A stretch of 64,000 nt of DNA from Cristatella mucedo (Eukaryota; Bryozoa; Phylactolaemata; Cristatellidae): positions 3,243,501 to 3,307,500 of the forward strand of contig WPIO01000045.1 in NCBI GenBank assembly GCA_009760855.2. Reading direction: 5' to 3'. Below, in pieces: positions 61,109 to 64,000 of this stretch. Below the pieces are notes generated by a model. The model saw only the letters and a list, made by a program, of their open reading frames with translations, had not been told where the DNA came from and ran no database searches. Both the position numbers and the translations under genes were made by a program. Numbering within the stretch: position 1 is the stretch's first letter; every line of letters starts with the position of its first letter.

Positions 61109-63320
61109 GTTCATTCCCATTTAGTGATCAGGAAGAAGACTAAGCCATAGAAAACCTGCTCAGCTTCGTGGACGATGTGCAAAACTCCTCAGTCAAATAC
61201 ATAACTAGCTCACTGTACCAGCACAACTAAGTAAGTAATGACGGGTAACCAAAGAAAAGGCTAGAGCTTATTTCTGCCCGAATGGGCTTGTGATGATTGC
61301 TCAACATTTAATGGGTATGGGGAATTAAGTCACTTGTGGCAATGAAAGTCTTATGACGAAGTGTGATAGACCACTGAGAATTGCCAGCAGTGACTATAGG
61401 TACACGCTGGCTGTCGAGCATTCGATACTCGATGCCGATCTTGTCAAGGCCGTCGCATTCAAAGCGTGCCACGAGGCTGCCCTTGAAATGCTAGTGCGGC
61501 GTAGTAATAAGCTCGCCGGCGACAACGCGAGTCAAAGCAGTGCGGCAGAGCTGCATTTCTGTTCTGCTAACCGACAACAGCCCACGCAAACAGAATTTGC
61601 TCAGTACCCTCAGCGAAAGACCAAATGATAATGTCAAACCACGGCAGCCTTCGGCGGTAATTCCAGTTGCTTCGAATACACTAGCTCGAACGTCGATCAA
61701 AGACAACGTTAAAGCACGTGTCGGTTCGCGCGCTCGCAGCAGTATGTCAGCCGACCAAAGGCTCGAGTCAAGGCCACGCGACGAGAGAGTCTTAGCGAAG
61801 TTGGGCAGCCGTAGGCCACAGTTAACGCATCCCAGCTAGTACCGCCATCGGCCTGCTAGTTAACACATCCTGGTGGCACAAATATCGAAAAGACTGCATT
61901 AACACATTAACAAAATAGTTTTCGGTGGCAAGGTCAGAAGTTGTTGTGACCATATATAATACACGAGCAGCGCACCTTTTCGGCGAAGTCCTGCAGTAGT
62001 TCGCCGGTGCAGTTCGGGTATTCCAGACCCGGCGTTCCGAGTTACTCAAAAACCTCTCGGCAGTTCGCCGTAGCGAAACGAGACTTGTACGGAGCGGTGA
62101 ATGCAAGGCGATCCACGCCTCGCGGTGTCGGCGATCCGCGTAACCAGGCGTGGACAGATAAGCTCAGAGCCGCCCACGCCACACGGGGTGAACGCCAGAA
62201 CTGAGCATGGTCGGGCGGTACCGCAATCTGAAGGAGGGGCAAGGGGGGGTCACCACTCCCTCCATCTTCCGGGCAGGCCGTGACCTCAGGCGGCAGAATG
62301 AAAATAAATTACTGCGGCGTAATACGAGCTGGCGATACGTCACGAGCTTCGAGAGGTGGATTCCTACGCTCGAGTACTTACGTGTGCGCATGCGGCAGCT
62401 GGCCAAACGCAACGCTGGATGCTGTACTCAGATCTGGTTTAAAAGTTCTCACAGCAACCGCACTTTGCACCGGAATTTCCTCATGAGCGACTCGAAAACT
62501 ATAATCGTCCTACTATAAAAAAAGAAAGTTTCCCCGTGTGGAAAACGACACAAACATAACGATAGCGATCCACTCTATACTAGCCTTTCTAGTCCCGTAA
62601 AAATAGCGGCTGCCCCCCTCAGGAGAAACTGATGCTGAATCCGCCCACTGATGGTGCACTAGCACCCGCCGCCAGGCTTCGTTGGCCTCTTCGGTCTGTG
62701 CGTATTTCCATCGTCGCTAAAGGAACGCTAGCCTCTTCTAGGAGCAGACTCGGCAATAAATCTTTGAGCGACAGGTTTGCGAGCATCGCCCAACTCGCGG
62801 CGATGCGGCAGACTAACGGCGGGCAACTCGAACCAGTCCGCCAGTCCTATCCCGGTGGCTCGGCGCGAAGCCGAACCACTTCAACGCACGTTGCGCTCTG
62901 GTTCGGCGCGCTGAGCGAGTGCTGAGTCGCAGCCGATTCTTCAGTTTTGTACGCGCACGGTGGACATGCAATGCCGCTAACACGCGCGGTGCTGCTTCCA
63001 CGTCCGGTCAGCGCTAGGCAACGGCGAGCTAGTCTCAGCCGACGGGCGACGAATACCAGACGACGCCTGTGCTGTATTGCTGAGGCTCCTGCGCCGGCAG
63101 CTCTAGTGGAGTCTCACGGAGGCGCCAGCGCGGACGTAAGCAGTGAACGAGAGAACTGCTTGTTGCTCTCCAACGTGCACATACGCAAGCTGGCTGGATC
63201 GCCGCCGCCGCAGCAGCAGCGGCAGCTGGGGGAATGCAGCTGCTGTATTTTGACGTTCTCCTAAGCGCAGGTGCGCGACATAATGCATCAGAGCATCTGC
63301 AGCAGCAGGAGGGGCACAGA
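61109..63320. other. No gene or repeat recognised
   Basis: Moderately G+C-rich unique-looking sequence. Open frames (for example 61353-61628 plus, 62632-62925 plus) have no family resemblance or splice-supported continuation that I can see. Confidence 0.45.
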
Positions 63321-63324
63321 GCTG

Positions 63325-63455
63325 GTTTGGCCTGATGGTTTTGGTGCTCGCCCCGACCGAGGTTTGGCCGAAGTCGTGGTCTCGAGCCCTAAGGCATTTG
63401 TGAAGCGCCCGAGTAGACATTAAGTTCGCCCAGGGCGTTATACAAATGAGTTATA
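63325..63455 (+). mobile_element. SINE-2 copy
   Basis: tttggcctgatggttttggt and gctcgccccgaccgaggttt, then B box-like gtggtctcgagccc. Next come gcatttgtgaagcgcccgag, tagacattaagttcgcccag and a (taat)-rich end. A tRNA-like head plus LINE A tail; it abuts the next LINE A tail head-on. Confidence 0.78.
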
Positions 63456-63675
63456 ATAATGCTAATAATAATGATGCACTTGATAAAGCGCCCTCAGAGA
63501 ACTCAATCTCTTTCTGGGCGCTTTACATTTGCTGCAAAGGGAAGCGCGATTGAATGGTGAGTAATATCATGCTTGATAAACAACATGAATAACATGATTA
63601 GGGGTGACATGCACAGGGACAGCATGCAAATGTGCTTAGTGGCAGCATGCACAGTGTCAGCACGCATAAGCACAA
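63456..63675 (-). mobile_element. LINE A 3' UTR copy
   Basis: Plus strand: cacttgataaagcgccctca, ctttctgggcgctttacatt, acatgcacagggacagcatg and gtgtcagcacgcataagcac. Reverse complement of the LINE A 3' end; 5'-truncated. Confidence 0.88.
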
Positions 63676-63904
63676 TTTATTACTATTATATTAACCTTGT
63701 AGCACGGCTAGATACTGGTAGGTGCCACACCAATGCACGAAAGTACGCCGACAGTAGTAGCAGGACGCACGGCTGACGATGAACAGCGGTCATACCTAAA
63801 TATATTTTGTCAGTATCCATAATGCAGTCTGTTCGACAGGACCACAGGGTTACAGACGTTCAACAGCGGCCGCGACTTACACCAACGGCTCTGTTGCCTA
63901 AAGT

Positions 63905-63968
63905 TCAATTATTAATAATAATATTGATAATGCACTCTCTTTCTAGGCGCTTTACATTTGCTGCAATG
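63905..63968 (-). mobile_element. LINE A extreme 3' end
   Basis: attattaataataatattg, then gcactctctttctaggcgct and ttacatttgctgca. Only the last roughly 45 bases of the element remain, with an internal deletion. Confidence 0.8.
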
Positions 63969-64000
63969 CCCCGCGTCTGGAATCGAAACTGCTTGCATGC

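Overview
This is animal nuclear DNA. Three animal genes with long introns can be assembled exon by exon. The rest is intron and intergenic DNA packed with LINE and tRNA-derived SINE copies and very long simple repeats. The species cannot be named from the sequence; an aquatic invertebrate is the most likely reading, because CR1/L2-like LINEs, SINEs and a cilium gene sit together. Bacterial features (operons, ribosome binding sites, CRISPR) are absent.

Layout. (1) 1-18,143, plus strand: RPF2, a 60S ribosome assembly factor. It starts at 178 in a CRE/CCAAT-bearing, CpG-rich segment and has nine recognised coding exons; one middle exon was not found between 6,742 and 12,278. (2) 18,144-18,680: a short convergent 3' region with poly(A) signals for both strands only a few bases apart. 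(3) 36,700-18,681, minus strand: LCA5 (lebercilin), eight coding exons including a likely 24-base microexon and one GC-AG intron. All phases join into about 815 codons. This gene lies in a G+C- and CpG-rich block (about 19-38 kb). (4) 36,701-40,923: intergenic, with foldback structures and one SINE. (5) 53,582-40,924, minus strand: UPRT (uracil phosphoribosyltransferase homologue), seven coding exons, 271 aa, all phases consistent. A small BED zinc-finger ORF, probably from a hAT transposon, lies in its intron 3. (6) 53,583-64,000: upstream and intergenic DNA dominated by repeats, with no gene recognised.

Repeats. LINE family A is CR1/L2-like and ends in a conserved tail with 'gcgcctagaaagagatt' followed by (ATT)n. 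LINE family B ends in 'gtggagttacagacggagatacat' followed by (CATA)n-like repeats. SINE-1 is tRNA-derived, about 170 bp, with at least eight copies. SINE-2 has a tRNA-like head joined to a LINE A-like tail. A Tc1/mariner relic lies at 51.6-51.9 kb. Long (GA/CT)n, (CTGT)n and (TAG)n arrays occur throughout; most long open frames in the window are these arrays.

The three genes do not form one pathway: RPF2 acts in ribosome assembly, LCA5 in cilia, and UPRT is related to pyrimidine salvage. I found no clearly new multi-gene system. The points most worth checking are the SINE-2/LINE A tail sharing, the LINE A-body/B-tail chimaeras, the LCA5 microexon and GC-AG intron, the shared poly(A) region, and several perfect inverted repeats.
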